Assembly (NCBI GenBank): GCA_947039005.1
Contig: CAMQXY010000005.1
Location: 1-55,246, forward strand
Direction of reading: 5' to 3'
Source: an uncultured Photobacterium sp.
GTDB taxonomy: Bacteria; Pseudomonadota; Gammaproteobacteria; Enterobacterales; Vibrionaceae
Length of the DNA stretch: 55,246 nucleotides
Shown: positions 26,831-38,021 of the stretch, piece after piece
Layout: each line of letters starts with the position of its first letter
Numbering within the stretch: the first letter of the stretch is position 1
The notes under the pieces: generated by a model
The model's input: the letters and a program-made list of their open reading frames with translations, nothing else
What the model was told of the DNA's origin: nothing
Database searches by the model: none
Made by a program: the position numbers and the translations under genes

Positions 26831-29800
26831 GTGCCCAAGATACTCGTACGCCTTGTACGCGGTGGTTTATGGTTGATAGTGATTATATCGTTACTATTAG
26901 CTTCAGTAATCACTGGCTTAAGGTTACTGCTTCCTCACCTCAATGATTACCGCCAGCCGATAGCACAATGGGTGTCTCAGCAGGCGGATATTTCTTTAAA
27001 GTTAGCCGATATTGAAGGGCACTGGCAAGCTGCTGGCCCTGTTTTAACGTTAACGGATATTACGATCTCTGCCGCGCATAACTCGCAACCGTTGGCTAAA
27101 ATTGGTCAGGTTGGGTTTTATTTTGATATTTGGCAGTCTGCACTGCATTTACGCCCTATTTTCAAACAAGTGACCATTCGTCAGGTTGATCTTGATCTTA
27201 CTAAAATAAAGCCGTCTTCAGCATCGTCAAATATCGCTGATGTTAGTTTAGCCCAACGTTTAGAGCCGCTATTTTTTACCCGCTTAGGGCAGTTTCAACT
27301 CCTCGATTCATCGGTGTCTTTTATTGCCCCATCAGGTATTCAACAACAACTTAATATTAAACAGCTTGATTGGGCCAATGTTAACGGGCGTCATTTGGCA
27401 CAAGGCAGTATTAATTTTACCAACACTGATCTCGGTCAGTTAGCGGTTAAAGCCAATATCTCTGAACAAGGTGGGCTTAATAGTGTATCCGGTACTTTGT
27501 ATATTAAAGGTGAGCATGTTTCCGTCACGCCATGGTTGAATAAACAACTCGCAGGGATGGCAAATATTACCCATAGCGAAATTGGGGTCGAAGCGTGGTT
27601 GACGCTAAAACAAGGTCAGATTGAGAATGGCAAAGCGAAGATCAATAACAGTATTATTGATTGGCAAGCAGATAATCAGCAGCATCAAATTAATATTCAA
27701 CAGGGGCTGGTGGCATTAAGACCGATTCGATTAGCGGATGGTTCACGAACATGGCGGATTGATACTGAAAAATTTGCTATTTATACCGATGATATTGCGT
27801 GGCCAACCTTTGATATCGCGGGGCAATTAAGTTTTACGGATCACGATCAATTAAAGCACTGGAAATTGGCATTAAGTAATATTGCTTTGCAACGGCTATT
27901 GCCATTAATTGATTTTTTACCGTCAACCAATTCGTTGGTTAATTCGGTGCTGCACCTTAAACCTAGTGGTTTATTGACTCAGATTCGGGTTGCGGGTGAG
28001 CAAGGTAAGGTGCCTCGTTTTTCATTTGAGGTACAACAGTTAAGTGTTAAACCATGGCAATGGATCCCGGGGATCAATCATTTAAATGCCACTATTGCAG
28101 GGGATGGTCAGCAAGGTAAAGTCACCCTCAATGTCGCATCCGATAGCTTTGCCTATGAGCGTGTGTTTGCTAAACCGCTCAAAATTAACCAAGCTCAAAT
28201 ACAGGCTTATTGGCATCGGGATGCTCAAACTACTACGTTATGGAGTGACCAACTTGCAGTGGCAACACCAGATTTAAGCTTTGCTGGACAAGCTCGGGTT
28301 GATATACCGCGAGAGGGATCGCCTTGGTTGTCATTATATGGTGAAGCTAACGTGGTAGATGCTGGTCAAACTTGGCGTTATTTACCTCGTCCCGCGTTGG
28401 GAGATCGCTTGACTAATTATTTAGCTAGAGCGATTAAAGGCGGTAAGGTTAAGTCGGCACGTATTCTTTGGTATGGCGCATTAAATGATTTTCCCTATCA
28501 ACATCATGATGGTATTTTTCAAGCGTTTGTACCATTAACGCAGGCAAAATTTAGTTTTGATCCTAAATGGCCATTATTACAAGATATGAAGCTCAATTTG
28601 TTATTTAAAAATGACAAAATGTACCTTGATTCTAATCATGTCAAAACATTAGGTGCCCGTAGTTCTCACGTCGTCGGTGAGGCTGATTTAACGCCCCATG
28701 GTCGCCTTAAACTTGCAATAGATCTTGCTGCTACTGGACCTCAAGTTCAGCAATATATGCTTAACAGTCCATTGGCAAGCTCGGTAGGAAGTGCCTTGAC
28801 GACCATAGATGTCGCTGGACCTGTTACCGCAAGGCTTAATTTGGATATTCCGTTTGATGGCACAGAGGTTGATGCTAGCGGTAAAGTGTATTTCAAACAT
28901 ACCCCTATCACACTGGCGACGCCACATTTAGTGATCGAGAATGTCAACGGTAGCTTAGGTTTTCATAATAATAAAATTAACGCCCAAGGGCTAACAGGAT
29001 TGTTATATCAACAGCCAATTCAGTTTGGGTTTGATGGTAATAACGTTAATAAATCAGCCGATTATAAAGTCAATATCAGTGTTGGTGGGCAATGGCAATT
29101 AGCTAAATTAAACGCTTATTTACCGCCAGCCGTATTAAAGAATGTTAATGGTAGTAGTGATTGGAAGGCTCAGATTGGGGTTAATATTAAACCGAGTGGG
29201 TTTGATTATAACGTTGGAGTTACAATCCCCTTAACCCATATCAGTACTCAATTACCTTATCCATTACAGCAACCTCAAGACACTGCTGCGGCGCTAACGG
29301 TCAGCGTTAACGGTAATAAAACCCAGTTGTATGCTCAAGCTTTATTACCTGATGTTAGTTATCAAGCACAAGTATCGTTGCTGCCCAAAGTGCCAACAAT
29401 TACTGCTAGTAATCTCGCTATAGGTACCAAAAAGTTATTACCCCTGCCATTACAAGGCCAGCAAGTACAAATTAATAGTCGTCAATTTAATGCTGATCAA
29501 TGGCTGGCAGTAGTAAAACAATTAACGGATAACCATGCTTCATTATCGTCAGGGACAACGACTCAGACTGCGGCATTTTCATTACCTTTACCAACCCGCG
29601 TGATAGCGAAGATTGGTAAGTTAACCTTAGGCGGTCTTACTTGGCATCAAGTTGATACTGTAGCAACTCGTGGGCGAGGATGGTCAATTAAGTTAGGGTC
29701 GAGAGAAGCGAATGGTTATATCTCTTGGGTTAAAAATCAGCCATTAAATGTTATTTTAAAATCATTACATCTTACTTTACCGCAATTAGAGCAGCAGCCA

Positions 29801-30721
29801 CCGGTAGCGTTATTAACGTCGACATTAGCAACTCAACCACTATCAACCTTGGTTTCCGCTAACGATCACAGCATCATGGCAGCGATACCTGCCATCGACT
29901 TATCGATTGCGGATGCATGGTTACAGGGCTATCGTTTAGGGGCGGTAACCGCGACGTTAGCAAAGAAAAACCAGAGTTTGCAGTTGCAGCAGTTTAAAAT
30001 TCAATCTGGTAATGTGAAGTTAAACGCTTCTGGTGAATGGAGTCTGCGTCAACGACGAAATCATACCAAACTCGATGTTACGATCAGTGGCACTAATAGT
30101 ACTGATTTACTCGATCGGTTTGGGATCTCTGGCGGTGTGCAAGATGCACCGTTTAATACTCATGTCATGGTTGATTGGCAAGGTACGCCTTGGAATATTG
30201 ATCGCACTACATTAAATGGCAAGGTAGCGACAGATATTGGCAAAGGTGTTGTTAGTGGTGTTGGTGGTGCAGGGCGGTTATTAGGTTTATTCAGTCTTGA
30301 TTCGATTATACGAAAAATGAAACTCGATTTTTCAGGTATATTTGATAACGGTTTAGCCTTTAATTATATTCGTGGTGACGGCACCATTAAAGACGGTATT
30401 TTTAATAGCGATAATATTAAAATGCAAGCGTTAGCGGGTGATATGTCTATCAATGGTAAAGTTAATCTGATTGATGAAAAAATTAACGCTAACGTCAAAT
30501 TTATTCCTGATTTCACCTCAGGATTACCAGTGATAACAGCCTTTGCTGTCGCACCGCAAGTCGCATTGTATGTCTTTGCAATCTCAACCGTATTATCACC
30601 GGTATTAGATGTGATCACCCAAGTGAATTATCAAATTACGGGACCAATAGCCTCACCGAAAGTTGTCGAAAGATCTCGGTTAGAAGGTGAATACAAAGTA
30701 CCAGACAGCAGTAATCTTTAA
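26831..30721 (+). CDS. yhdP: AsmA-like phospholipid transport protein YhdP
   Basis: A 1296-residue inner-membrane-anchored protein of the AsmA-like family. YhdP-type proteins are thought to form long periplasmic bridges moving phospholipids to the outer membrane. One N-terminal membrane helix (about residues 9–30) is followed by a very long beta-rich region with repeating-groove character and a conserved C-terminal AsmA block (about 1130–1270, including GVVSGVGGAGRLLGLFSLDSI). Length is close to the E. coli protein. The start is GTG with AGGAAG upstream. It follows rng closely, as in many Gammaproteobacteria. Confidence 0.95.
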   Translation: MPKILVRLVRGGLWLIVIISLLLASVITGLRLLLPHLNDYRQPIAQWVSQQADISLKLADIEGHWQAAGPVLTLTDITISAAHNSQPLAKIGQVGFYFDIWQSALHLRPIFKQVTIRQVDLDLTKIKPSSASSNIADVSLAQRLEPLFFTRLGQFQLLDSSVSFIAPSGIQQQLNIKQLDWANVNGRHLAQGSINFTNTDLGQLAVKANISEQGGLNSVSGTLYIKGEHVSVTPWLNKQLAGMANITHSEIGVEAWLTLKQGQIENGKAKINNSIIDWQADNQQHQINIQQGLVALRPIRLADGSRTWRIDTEKFAIYTDDIAWPTFDIAGQLSFTDHDQLKHWKLALSNIALQRLLPLIDFLPSTNSLVNSVLHLKPSGLLTQIRVAGEQGKVPRFSFEVQQLSVKPWQWIPGINHLNATIAGDGQQGKVTLNVASDSFAYERVFAKPLKINQAQIQAYWHRDAQTTTLWSDQLAVATPDLSFAGQARVDIPREGSPWLSLYGEANVVDAGQTWRYLPRPALGDRLTNYLARAIKGGKVKSARILWYGALNDFPYQHHDGIFQAFVPLTQAKFSFDPKWPLLQDMKLNLLFKNDKMYLDSNHVKTLGARSSHVVGEADLTPHGRLKLAIDLAATGPQVQQYMLNSPLASSVGSALTTIDVAGPVTARLNLDIPFDGTEVDASGKVYFKHTPITLATPHLVIENVNGSLGFHNNKINAQGLTGLLYQQPIQFGFDGNNVNKSADYKVNISVGGQWQLAKLNAYLPPAVLKNVNGSSDWKAQIGVNIKPSGFDYNVGVTIPLTHISTQLPYPLQQPQDTAAALTVSVNGNKTQLYAQALLPDVSYQAQVSLLPKVPTITASNLAIGTKKLLPLPLQGQQVQINSRQFNADQWLAVVKQLTDNHASLSSGTTTQTAAFSLPLPTRVIAKIGKLTLGGLTWHQVDTVATRGRGWSIKLGSREANGYISWVKNQPLNVILKSLHLTLPQLEQQPPVALLTSTLATQPLSTLVSANDHSIMAAIPAIDLSIADAWLQGYRLGAVTATLAKKNQSLQLQQFKIQSGNVKLNASGEWSLRQRRNHTKLDVTISGTNSTDLLDRFGISGGVQDAPFNTHVMVDWQGTPWNIDRTTLNGKVATDIGKGVVSGVGGAGRLLGLFSLDSIIRKMKLDFSGIFDNGLAFNYIRGDGTIKDGIFNSDNIKMQALAGDMSINGKVNLIDEKINANVKFIPDFTSGLPVITAFAVAPQVALYVFAISTVLSPVLDVITQVNYQITGPIASPKVVERSRLEGEYKVPDSSNL

Positions 30722-30794
30722 CGTTGAAGCCGTTACTGTTGTCGTGATAGCCGATGAGTCTAATTAGTTTCAGTAATCGTTCAGGGAGATAGCC

Positions 30795-31616
30795 ATGACC
30801 AAAATTGGTGTAGTACAAATGAATTCAGGTACTGATCCTGAGCGTAACCTGAGCCAACTAAAAAAGTTTATGCAAGGGTTACAATTACAAGGGGCTAAAT
30901 TAGTTGTTACCCCTGAAAATACCGTCGTTTTTGGCAGTAAAGCCGATTATCAACGTTGGGCTGAGCCATTAGGTAATGGACCATTGCAACAACAGTTATC
31001 TCAGTTTTCGCAACAATTAGGGATTTGGTTATTGATAGGTTCAATGCCCATTTTACAAGTTGATGGTAGCATTACGACCACTGCGATTTTATTTGATGAT
31101 CAGGGAAAAGTACACGCTCATTATAATAAAATGCACATGTTTGATGTTGATGTTGCCGATAAGCATCATAGTTATCGTGAGTCTGATATCTTTAAAGCAG
31201 GCGATGATATTAAAGTGATCGATACCCCTTTTGGTAAATTAGGGCTGTCAATTTGTTATGATATTCGTTTCCCTCAACTTTACAGTGAGTTACGTCAGCA
31301 AGGTGCTGATATTATAGTGATCCCTGCGGCATTTACTAAACTAACAGGGCGAGCCCATTGGGAAGTATTAGTACGTGCACGTGCCATTGAAACTCAGTGT
31401 TGGGTGGTTGCTGCTGCGCAGTGGGGTGAGCACAATGAGACCCGAGAAACGTGGGGTCATTCAATGATTGTTGATCCGTGGGGGCAAGTGGTTGCTTGTC
31501 AACAACAAGGAACGGGTGTTCTGATAGCAAATGTTGATTTACAATTAGCGAATAAGATTCGCACAAATATGCCAGTGGCTGATCATGCCCGATTGGTGTT
31601 CAGTCATATTCAATAA
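30795..31616 (+). CDS. Nitrilase-family amidase, probable deaminated glutathione amidase
   Basis: A 273-residue cytoplasmic carbon–nitrogen hydrolase. The catalytic triad Glu41 (TPENTV), Lys112 (YNKMHMFD) and Cys154 ([10 protein letters not shown]) is complete. The Nit1-like motifs suggest it repairs deaminated glutathione, a by-product of transaminases, but substrate is inferred from family resemblance only; another ω-amidase-type role is possible. GGGAG precedes the ATG by seven bases. It lies between yhdP and tldD on the same strand, with 14 nt to tldD, an order shared with Vibrio. Confidence 0.88.
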   Translation: MTKIGVVQMNSGTDPERNLSQLKKFMQGLQLQGAKLVVTPENTVVFGSKADYQRWAEPLGNGPLQQQLSQFSQQLGIWLLIGSMPILQVDGSITTTAILFDDQGKVHAHYNKMHMFDVDVADKHHSYRESDIFKAGDDIKVIDTPFGKLGLSICYDIRFPQLYSELRQQGADIIVIPAAFTKLTGRAHWEVLVRARAIETQCWVVAAAQWGEHNETRETWGHSMIVDPWGQVVACQQQGTGVLIANVDLQLANKIRTNMPVADHARLVFSHIQ

Positions 31617-31630
31617 TTAAGAGCAAATTA

Positions 31631-33079
31631 ATGACCCTTAACACTGTAGAAAGTACCATGCTAGACCAATCTGGTCTTGGTCGTGATGAATTGCATAAGA
31701 TCCTTGGCTTAATTGCCACCCGTGATGTTGATTATGCTGATATATATTTTCAGTCATGCTGGCATGAGTCGTTGGTTTTAGAAGACAGCATCATCAAAGA
31801 TGGATCATTTAATATTGATCGCGGTGTTGGTGTACGTGCTGTTGCTGGTGAAAAAACAGGTTTTGCTTATTCTGATCAAATTAACCTATTAGCATTAACC
31901 CAAAGTGCCAAAGCGGCACGTGGGATTGTGCGTCAAGGTGGTAACGGTAAAGTTCAAACGTTTGCACCGATGGCATCATCAGGTATTTATTCGCCAATCA
32001 ACCCACTAGGTAGTTTTGATAAATATCAAAAGATTGCCTTGCTTGAAGAAATTGATCGCTACATTCGTACTAAAGAGCCTTTAGTTACTGAAGTGTCAGC
32101 CAGTATTAATGGTGTTTACGAAGAAGTATTAGTGGCGGCATTAGATGGCACTTATGCGGCAGATATACGTCCATTAGTACGGTTGTCAGTGACAGTATTG
32201 GTTGAGAAAGGCGATAAGCGTGAGCGTGGTAGTGCAGGCGGCGGTGGTCGTTATGGCTATGAAACGTTTTTAACTGAAGATTCTACCGGTAAAAGCCAAG
32301 CGATCTTTTTTGCTGATGAAGCCATTCGCCAAGCATTAGTCAACCTTGAAGCGGATGCTGCACCTGCTGGCACAATGCCGATTGTATTGGGCGCTGGTTG
32401 GCCGGGTGTATTATTACATGAAGCCGTTGGTCATGGTTTAGAAGGTGATTTTAACCGTAAAGGTTCATCAATGTTTGCCGGTCAAATCGGGCAGCAGGTT
32501 ACATCGCCACTTTGTACGATTGTTGATGATGGAACGCTGATTAATCGTCGTGGCTCAGTTAACATTGATGATGAAGGCACACCAGGTCAACATAATGTAT
32601 TGGTTGAAGGCGGTAAGCTGAAAGGTTATATGCAAGATAAGTTGAATGCGCGTCTAATGGGCGTAGCGCCAACAGGTAATGGTCGTCGTGAATCTTATGC
32701 CCATTTACCGATGCCACGTATGACCAATACTTACATGTTACCTGGCGAACATACTCCTGAAGAAATCATTGCTAGTGTTAAAAATGGTATTTATGCGCCA
32801 AACTTTGGTGGTGGTCAGGTTGATATTACCTCGGGTAAATTTGTGTTCTCTGCCTCAGAAGCTTATTTAATTGAGAACGGTAAAGTTACCCGTCCAATTA
32901 AAGGTGCAACCTTAATCGGTAGTGGTATTGAAGCGATGCAGCAAGTGTCGATGGTCGGTAATGATCTTGATATCGACCGTGGGGTTGGTGTCTGTGGTAA
33001 AGCAGGTCAGAGCGTGCCTGTAGGTGTTGGCCAACCTACATTAAAAATTGATTCAATAACCGTTGGCGGCACTGAGTAA
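31631..33079 (+). CDS. tldD: Metalloprotease subunit TldD
   Basis: TldD forms a heterodimer with PmbA (TldE), a zinc protease that degrades unfolded peptides, matures microcin B17 and affects CcdA stability in E. coli. The 482-residue protein has the zinc-binding HEAVGH motif in the segment [13 protein letters not shown], followed by the conserved C-terminal cysteine-containing [21 protein letters not shown]. Length is normal. The partner gene pmbA lies 0.7 kb downstream, separated by the oppositely oriented darP. Confidence 0.97.
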   Translation: MTLNTVESTMLDQSGLGRDELHKILGLIATRDVDYADIYFQSCWHESLVLEDSIIKDGSFNIDRGVGVRAVAGEKTGFAYSDQINLLALTQSAKAARGIVRQGGNGKVQTFAPMASSGIYSPINPLGSFDKYQKIALLEEIDRYIRTKEPLVTEVSASINGVYEEVLVAALDGTYAADIRPLVRLSVTVLVEKGDKRERGSAGGGGRYGYETFLTEDSTGKSQAIFFADEAIRQALVNLEADAAPAGTMPIVLGAGWPGVLLHEAVGHGLEGDFNRKGSSMFAGQIGQQVTSPLCTIVDDGTLINRRGSVNIDDEGTPGQHNVLVEGGKLKGYMQDKLNARLMGVAPTGNGRRESYAHLPMPRMTNTYMLPGEHTPEEIIASVKNGIYAPNFGGGQVDITSGKFVFSASEAYLIENGKVTRPIKGATLIGSGIEAMQQVSMVGNDLDIDRGVGVCGKAGQSVPVGVGQPTLKIDSITVGGTE

Positions 33080-33106
33080 ACATCAGTCACGATCAATGCT
33101 ATTGAA

Positions 33107-33142
33107 ATAAAAAATGCCAGCAGAGATGCTGGCATTTTATTA
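33107..33142. terminator. Bidirectional terminator between tldD and darP
   Basis: AAAATGCCAGCA (33111–33122), a GAGA loop and TGCTGGCATTTT (33127–33138) form a 12-bp stem with A-runs and T-runs on both sides, suiting both convergent genes. Confidence 0.92.
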
Positions 33143-33166
33143 TCTGTGTTTTAGTACCCGTTGCGA

Positions 33167-33691
33167 TTAATCGGCAAGGTATAAAGACTTTAGATATTGA
33201 AAAATCTCACGTGATGCTTTACCCGTTTTTTCTTGTGCCTTTTCTTTGGTTGCTTGACGAACCAATTGACGCAAGTGTTGGCGATCAGCCTCTGGATGAT
33301 CAACCATAATGGCATTAAGCATACTGTCACCATTTTCAATTAGCTTGTCACGTTTCATTTCAAGCTTTTTAAGGGCAACGGTGTGTTGTGAGTGTTTATT
33401 ATTTAATTTGTCGAGAGCTGCTTGAATTGGTTCGAGATCCATATGACGCATCTGCTTACCAATAAACTGCAATTGACGACGACGCGCTTCTTTACTAAAG
33501 CGTTGCGCATCTTTAATTGCGGCCATCATTTCTTCATCTAATGGCACTTTTGCAAGAGCATTGGGTGTTAGATCAACCAGTGCCTCACCAATTTTTTGCA
33601 ACTCTTCCATGTCGCGTTTCATCTCTGACTTACTTACCCAGATGATTTCTTCTTCTTCATCCCAAGGGGCTTTTTTATTTTTACGGCTCAT
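33167..33691 (-). CDS. darP: Ribosome-associated protein DarP (YjgA)
   Basis: DarP (YjgA) associates with late 50S ribosomal subunit precursors and helps the peptidyl transferase centre mature. The protein is highly charged and helical, with the typical start [27 protein letters not shown] chose the ATG at 33691 (174 residues), preceded by GAGTGAG; an in-frame GTG at 33703 would add MSPF. It lies on the opposite strand between the partner genes tldD and pmbA, an arrangement shared with Vibrio. Confidence 0.95.
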   Translation of the reverse strand: MSRKNKKAPWDEEEEIIWVSKSEMKRDMEELQKIGEALVDLTPNALAKVPLDEEMMAAIKDAQRFSKEARRRQLQFIGKQMRHMDLEPIQAALDKLNNKHSQHTVALKKLEMKRDKLIENGDSMLNAIMVDHPEADRQHLRQLVRQATKEKAQEKTGKASREIFQYLKSLYLAD

Positions 33692-33805
33692 AAATGGGCT
33701 CACTCATTGTATCAATAGTTCTATTTTATCAGTTTAATAACGATTTTGGGCGTAAATTACATTATTCTATAACTAATAAGCTAAACCCTAACCTTAAGTG
33801 ATTGT

Positions 33806-35149
33806 ATGGACGTAAGAGAACAGGTTGCTCATCAGCGCGTTGAACTTGAAGCCGCAGTAGCAAAAGCGCTTGAAGTCGCTGGTAAACAGGCTGATGCAGC
33901 CGAAGTAGCCATTAACAAAACAACAGGTATCAGTGTTTCAACTCGAATGTGTGAAGTTGAAAACGTTGAATTTAATAGTGATGGTGCCTTAGGCATTACG
34001 GTTTACCGTGGTAACCGTAAAGGCAGTGCATCGACATCAGATTTAAGTGAAGCTGCGATTGCTCAAACTGTTGCGGCTGCTTTAGATATTGCAAATTACA
34101 CCTCTGAAGATCCATTTGCAGGTCCTGGTCCTGCGGAACTAATGGCGCGTAATATTCCTGATTTAGACTTATTTCATCCTGATGAGCCTGAACCTGATCA
34201 TGCTGCTGCCATTGCAATTGCAGCTGAAGAAGCTGCACTGGCTTTTGATCCGCGTATAAAACAAAGTGACGGTGCTAGCTACGACAGTCATTATGGTGTG
34301 CGTGTTTATGGTAATAGTCACGGCATGTTAGCCAGCTATGCTTCTAGTCGTCATAGCATTAGTTGTTGTGTGATCAGTGAAGGTAAAGATGGCAATATGG
34401 AGCGTGATTATAGCTATACTACTTCACGTTTAGCCTCTGATATGTGGACGCCAGAACGTGTTGGTCGCCATGCTGCTGAGCGTACGGTTAGCCGTATTGA
34501 TCCGCAAAAACTGACGACGCGTGAAGCGCCAGTGATGTTTGCAGCTGATGTTGCAACAGGATTGTTTGGTCATTTAGTGATGGGGATCAGCGGCGCTAAT
34601 TTATACCGTAAATCGTCATTCTTACTTGATAAACTGGGTGAGCAAATTTTCCCAGAGTGGTTAAATATCAGTGAGCGTCCACATATTCTACGTGGTATGG
34701 CGAGTACGCCGTTTGATAGCGAAGGTTTAGCGACCTATGATCGTGAGATCATCACTGGCGGTGCACTGCAAACGTACCTACTAACCAGTTATGCGGCGCG
34801 TAAGATGAAGATGCAGCCAACGGGTCATGCTGGTGGTATTCACAACTGGATAGTGTCATCAACCGGTGAAAACTTTGAGCAAATGCTGAAGAAGATGGAT
34901 CGTGGTTTGTTGGTGACTGAATTGATGGGCCAGGGGGTTAACATTATCACTGGTGACTATTCGCGTGGTGCTGCTGGTTTCTGGGTTGAGAATGGTCAAA
35001 TTCAATACCCTGTCTCTGAAATTACCATTGCGGGTAATCTTAAAGATATGATGCAAAATATTGTTGCGATTGGTAGTGATACTGAAACTCGCAGTCAGAT
35101 CCTAACCGGTTCGATGTTGTTAGATTCAATGAAAATTGCTGGCGAATAA
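33806..35149 (+). CDS. pmbA: Metalloprotease subunit PmbA (TldE)
   Basis: PmbA is the partner of TldD; it lacks the zinc site itself but is needed for activity. The 447-residue protein has the expected TldD/E fold segments, including [21 protein letters not shown] near the C-terminus, and no HExxxH motif. No strong ribosome binding site precedes the ATG. It is divergent from darP, with a 114-nt gap that should hold both promoters, and ends at a strong bidirectional terminator shared with mgtE. Confidence 0.96.
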   Translation: MDVREQVAHQRVELEAAVAKALEVAGKQADAAEVAINKTTGISVSTRMCEVENVEFNSDGALGITVYRGNRKGSASTSDLSEAAIAQTVAAALDIANYTSEDPFAGPGPAELMARNIPDLDLFHPDEPEPDHAAAIAIAAEEAALAFDPRIKQSDGASYDSHYGVRVYGNSHGMLASYASSRHSISCCVISEGKDGNMERDYSYTTSRLASDMWTPERVGRHAAERTVSRIDPQKLTTREAPVMFAADVATGLFGHLVMGISGANLYRKSSFLLDKLGEQIFPEWLNISERPHILRGMASTPFDSEGLATYDREIITGGALQTYLLTSYAARKMKMQPTGHAGGIHNWIVSSTGENFEQMLKKMDRGLLVTELMGQGVNIITGDYSRGAAGFWVENGQIQYPVSEITIAGNLKDMMQNIVAIGSDTETRSQILTGSMLLDSMKIAGE

Positions 35150-35179
35150 TATTATTCGAACAAGCAAGTTAGTCTGAAT

Positions 35180-35218
35180 AAAAAAGCCCGAATCAAGTTA
35201 TTGGTTCGGGCTTTTTTT
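35180..35218. terminator. Bidirectional terminator between pmbA and mgtE
   Basis: AAAAAGCCCGAA (35181–35192) pairs with TTCGGGCTTTTT (35205–35216), extended by a wobble pair at the loop side. T runs occur on both strands, serving the convergent pmbA and mgtE. Confidence 0.93.
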
Positions 35219-35239
35219 GATGAGTTATTTGGCTACGTG

Positions 35240-36601
35240 TTAAGGTGTAATAAAGATCGTTGCTAGACCTAAGAACACCATTAAACCAACAATGTCAGTA
35301 CAGGTTGTGAGTGCCATACCGCCAGCAAGTGCTGGGTCAATTTTGAGTTTTTTAAGTCCAATTGGAATTAATACCCCAGCGACACCAGCAATAAACAGGT
35401 TCGCTAACATCGCTCCTGCCATAATCACGCTAAGTATCAAGCTGCCTTTCCAAACAAAGACCACCAGACCGATAATTAACGCCCAAACCACGCCGTTAAT
35501 TAAACCGACGCGGGCTTCTTTACTCAGTAGCCAACGGGTGTTGGTATCACCGATATGACCTACAGCTAGACCACGAATAACCAGTGCTACCGTTTGGTTA
35601 CCTGCCACACCACCCATTGAAGGGACGATAGTCATCAGTACCGCGACAGTTGCCATCTGTTGTAAAGTGTGTTCAAACATATTGGAAACAGATGCGGCTG
35701 CTAATGCTGTCAGTACATTGACGCCAAGCCAAATGCTTCGGCTTTTGGCTGATTTTAAAACGGGTGCAAAAGTATCTTCGTCGTCATCCATACCCGCCAT
35801 AGACATCATTGAGTGCTCCGCTTCTTCACGGATCAAGTCAACTACGTCATCAATAGTAATACGGCCTAAAAGATGATTATTAGCATCAACAACCGGAGCT
35901 GATAGCCAATTTCGACGTTCAAAAAGATTGGCTATTTCACTATCAGCCATATCAACCGCAATCGCTTCATCAGCATCTTGCATTACATCTTTGATTTCAA
36001 TATCAGGTTGAGTGGTGATTAAGGTTGATAGTGATAAGTGACCAATTAAAATTTGTTTTTCATCAACAACATATAGTGAATCAGTTGCTTCTGGAAGTTC
36101 ACCACGCATGCGTAAATAACGTAATACCACATCGGCAGTTACGTCACCACGAATAGTGATAAAATCGGTACTCATCATCCCACCGGCAGTATCTTCCGGA
36201 TAGGCGAGTGCTTCTTCGATACGATGACGATCGGTGGCATCCATTTGTGCCAATACTTCTTGGTAACGCTCATCAGAGAGGCTACGCAATACGTATGCAA
36301 CGTCATCACTTTCCATCCCCTCGGTAACGGCTGCCAGTTTTTCTGGTTCCATTTGCGAGACGATGCCATCTTTTACATCTTCAGAAAGCTCATCAAGGAT
36401 CTCACCTTGCTCTTCAGGATCCGTCAATTGCCATAAGACTTGACGTTCTTTCGGTGGAGAGGCTTCTAACAGGTGAGCAATATCCTCCGGCTCCATATCT
36501 TGGAGTAACCGGCGAACATGGACAAACATGCCATTTTCAAGGGCTTTGTTGACTTCTTGAAGTGTGTGATGGGTTTGATCTTGTTCTAATACATCCGCCA
36601 T
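35240..36601 (-). CDS. mgtE: Magnesium transporter MgtE
   Basis: MgtE is a dimeric inner-membrane magnesium channel gated by cytoplasmic Mg2+. The 453-residue protein has the N-terminal helical MgtE domain (about 10–120), two CBS domains (about 130–255), a connecting helix, and five membrane helices (about 280–450) including the GGVAGNQT and DPALAGGMALTTCTDI pore motifs. I favour the ATG at 36601 (MADVLEQDQTH); an in-frame GTG at 36616 adds five residues. No magnesium riboswitch was recognised upstream. It is a separate unit from the npr–rpoN cluster. Confidence 0.95.
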   Translation of the reverse strand: MADVLEQDQTHHTLQEVNKALENGMFVHVRRLLQDMEPEDIAHLLEASPPKERQVLWQLTDPEEQGEILDELSEDVKDGIVSQMEPEKLAAVTEGMESDDVAYVLRSLSDERYQEVLAQMDATDRHRIEEALAYPEDTAGGMMSTDFITIRGDVTADVVLRYLRMRGELPEATDSLYVVDEKQILIGHLSLSTLITTQPDIEIKDVMQDADEAIAVDMADSEIANLFERRNWLSAPVVDANNHLLGRITIDDVVDLIREEAEHSMMSMAGMDDDEDTFAPVLKSAKSRSIWLGVNVLTALAAASVSNMFEHTLQQMATVAVLMTIVPSMGGVAGNQTVALVIRGLAVGHIGDTNTRWLLSKEARVGLINGVVWALIIGLVVFVWKGSLILSVIMAGAMLANLFIAGVAGVLIPIGLKKLKIDPALAGGMALTTCTDIVGLMVFLGLATIFITP

Positions 36602-36885
36602 AGGTATTAGGCCCACTTATATTTGATGGCGCAATAAGCTGAATTTTAACGTAATCGGTTAGCCTTTGTCTCCTGCTGATTTATATTTAATTATGGAATA
36701 AGCCAGAGAAGTATTGGTGATACGTATGATAAGAAGGGCGATATATCTGTTAATCATGCTTTTTATCTATGAATTAGCTCTAAAAAGCGTATTTGATAAG
36801 CCCGTTTAATGTGTAAAAAAGAGTTTAATAAGAAGTGAAATATAATCTAAAGTTAATGATTGGTTGTTAGTAATCGTAGTGGTGA
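36602..36885. other. Intergenic region between mgtE and npr
   Basis: This 284-nt gap lies upstream of mgtE and downstream of npr (both minus strand). It should hold the mgtE promoter. A possible 27-residue membrane peptide frame is on the plus strand at 36726–36809 (listed separately). I see no clear intrinsic terminator for the npr operon here. Confidence 0.6.
36726..36809 (+). CDS. Candidate 27-residue small membrane protein
   Basis: The frame starts ATG and encodes a peptide beginning MIRRAIYLLIMLFIYELAL and ending KSVFDKPV: two arginines, one hydrophobic helix, then a short charged tail, a layout typical of small bacterial inner-membrane proteins. GGTGA lies five bases upstream, a weak ribosome binding site, and TTAGCC–17 bp–TATATT further upstream could be a promoter. 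It is divergent from mgtE. I recognise no homologue, and a chance frame in AT-rich DNA is possible. Confidence 0.25.
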   Translation: MIRRAIYLLIMLFIYELALKSVFDKPV

Positions 36886-37158
36886 TTAACTTTCTTCATC
36901 AAATCCGGCTTCAATTAAGCTTGAAATAGCAATTAATGCAGATTTTTCATCTAGACCATCAGCACTGACCATGATTTTTTGACCTTGGGCGGAATCGAGC
37001 ATTAATAAACCCATCACACTATCTGCGGTAGCGCTATTATCACCATTAGTGATGGTAATGACCGCAGAAAAACTTTGGGCTAACTCAACTAATTTAATCG
37101 CTGCTCGGGCATGAAGCCCGAGACGATTACGAATAAATAATTCACGCTTGATGGTCAT
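36886..37158 (-). CDS. ptsO: Nitrogen PTS phosphocarrier NPr
   Basis: NPr is the HPr-like carrier of the nitrogen phosphotransferase system, passing phosphate from EINtr to the PtsN EIIA protein. The 90-residue protein has the HPr active site [10 protein letters not shown] with His16, and a [11 protein letters not shown] segment at the regulatory-site region. Its start overlaps the rapZ stop by four bases, so translation is probably coupled. The symbol npr is also used. It is the last gene of the rpoN cluster. Confidence 0.95.
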   Translation of the reverse strand: MTIKRELFIRNRLGLHARAAIKLVELAQSFSAVITITNGDNSATADSVMGLLMLDSAQGQKIMVSADGLDEKSALIAISSLIEAGFDEES

Positions 37159-38006
37159 TTATAATTTTCTAGCGTGCGGTGACGAATCTGTACTTGTTGA
37201 CCTTGTTGGGTAAAATAATCAGCCAGTTGCTGAGCGATATAGACTGAACGGTGTTGACCACCCGTACAACCAATTGCGACTGTGACATAACTACGGTTGT
37301 TTTTTTCTAGCATGGGTAACCAAGTCTCAAGAAAATTACGAATTTGATAGTTAAGTTTATTCACTTCAGCATGAGCGGCTAAAAAATCTTTTACGGGTTG
37401 ATCTAGGCCCGTTTGTGATTTGAGTTCTGGCACCCAATGAGGATTAGGTAAAAAACGGACATCAAACACATAGTCGGCATCCGATGGTAGTCCATGTTTA
37501 AAACCGAAAGATTCAAATACTAATACTAATTCACGAGCTTCACGACCGAGCACTCGGGCTCGTACGGTTTCACTTAAATCATGAATTGAACGGTTAGTCG
37601 TATCAATGACAAGATCAGCATGTTCTTTAAGATCGCTGAGTAGCAGGCTTTCTGACTGAATTGCCTGTTCTAAGCTCATATTGTGGCGAGAAAGTGGGTG
37701 TAAACGGCGGGTTTCACTGTAGCGTTTGACCAGTTCTTTATCATCAGCATCGAGAAAAATAACGTTGATATCAACATCATTGGGTAAATTTTTAAAAATA
37801 GCTTCAAGTTCGCCTTGATGCGGCGGCATATTACGAATATCAATGCTAACCGCAATATCTTGTTCGCTATTGGCGATATCATTTACAAATTGTGGCAGCA
37901 GGTGTACAGGTAGGTTATCAACACAGTAATAACCTAAATCTTCTAGTACGCGTAACGCGACAGATTTTCCTGAACCTGAGCGGCCACTAACAACCATTAA
38001 CCTCAT
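37155..38006 (-). CDS. rapZ: RNase adapter protein RapZ
   Basis: RapZ binds the small RNA GlmZ and delivers it to RNase E, controlling GlmS and amino sugar synthesis; it also has an N-terminal nucleotide-binding fold. The 283-residue protein has Walker A GRSGSGKS (residues 8–15), a Walker B-like region and the conserved C-terminal [17 protein letters not shown] block. AAGGTAG precedes the start. It lies between ptsN and npr, as in E. coli. Confidence 0.97.
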   Translation of the reverse strand: MRLMVVSGRSGSGKSVALRVLEDLGYYCVDNLPVHLLPQFVNDIANSEQDIAVSIDIRNMPPHQGELEAIFKNLPNDVDINVIFLDADDKELVKRYSETRRLHPLSRHNMSLEQAIQSESLLLSDLKEHADLVIDTTNRSIHDLSETVRARVLGREARELVLVFESFGFKHGLPSDADYVFDVRFLPNPHWVPELKSQTGLDQPVKDFLAAHAEVNKLNYQIRNFLETWLPMLEKNNRSYVTVAIGCTGGQHRSVYIAQQLADYFTQQGQQVQIRHRTLENYK

Positions 38007-38021
38007 GGTTAAGCTACCTTT

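Noticed and set aside
35292..35876. Plus-strand frames opposite mgtE
   Set aside because: mgtE is a complete conserved gene on the other strand, and these frames show no known domain.
36602..36885. Magnesium riboswitch upstream of mgtE
   Set aside because: I could not recognise the conserved core of the M-box element; such riboswitches are mainly known from Firmicutes.
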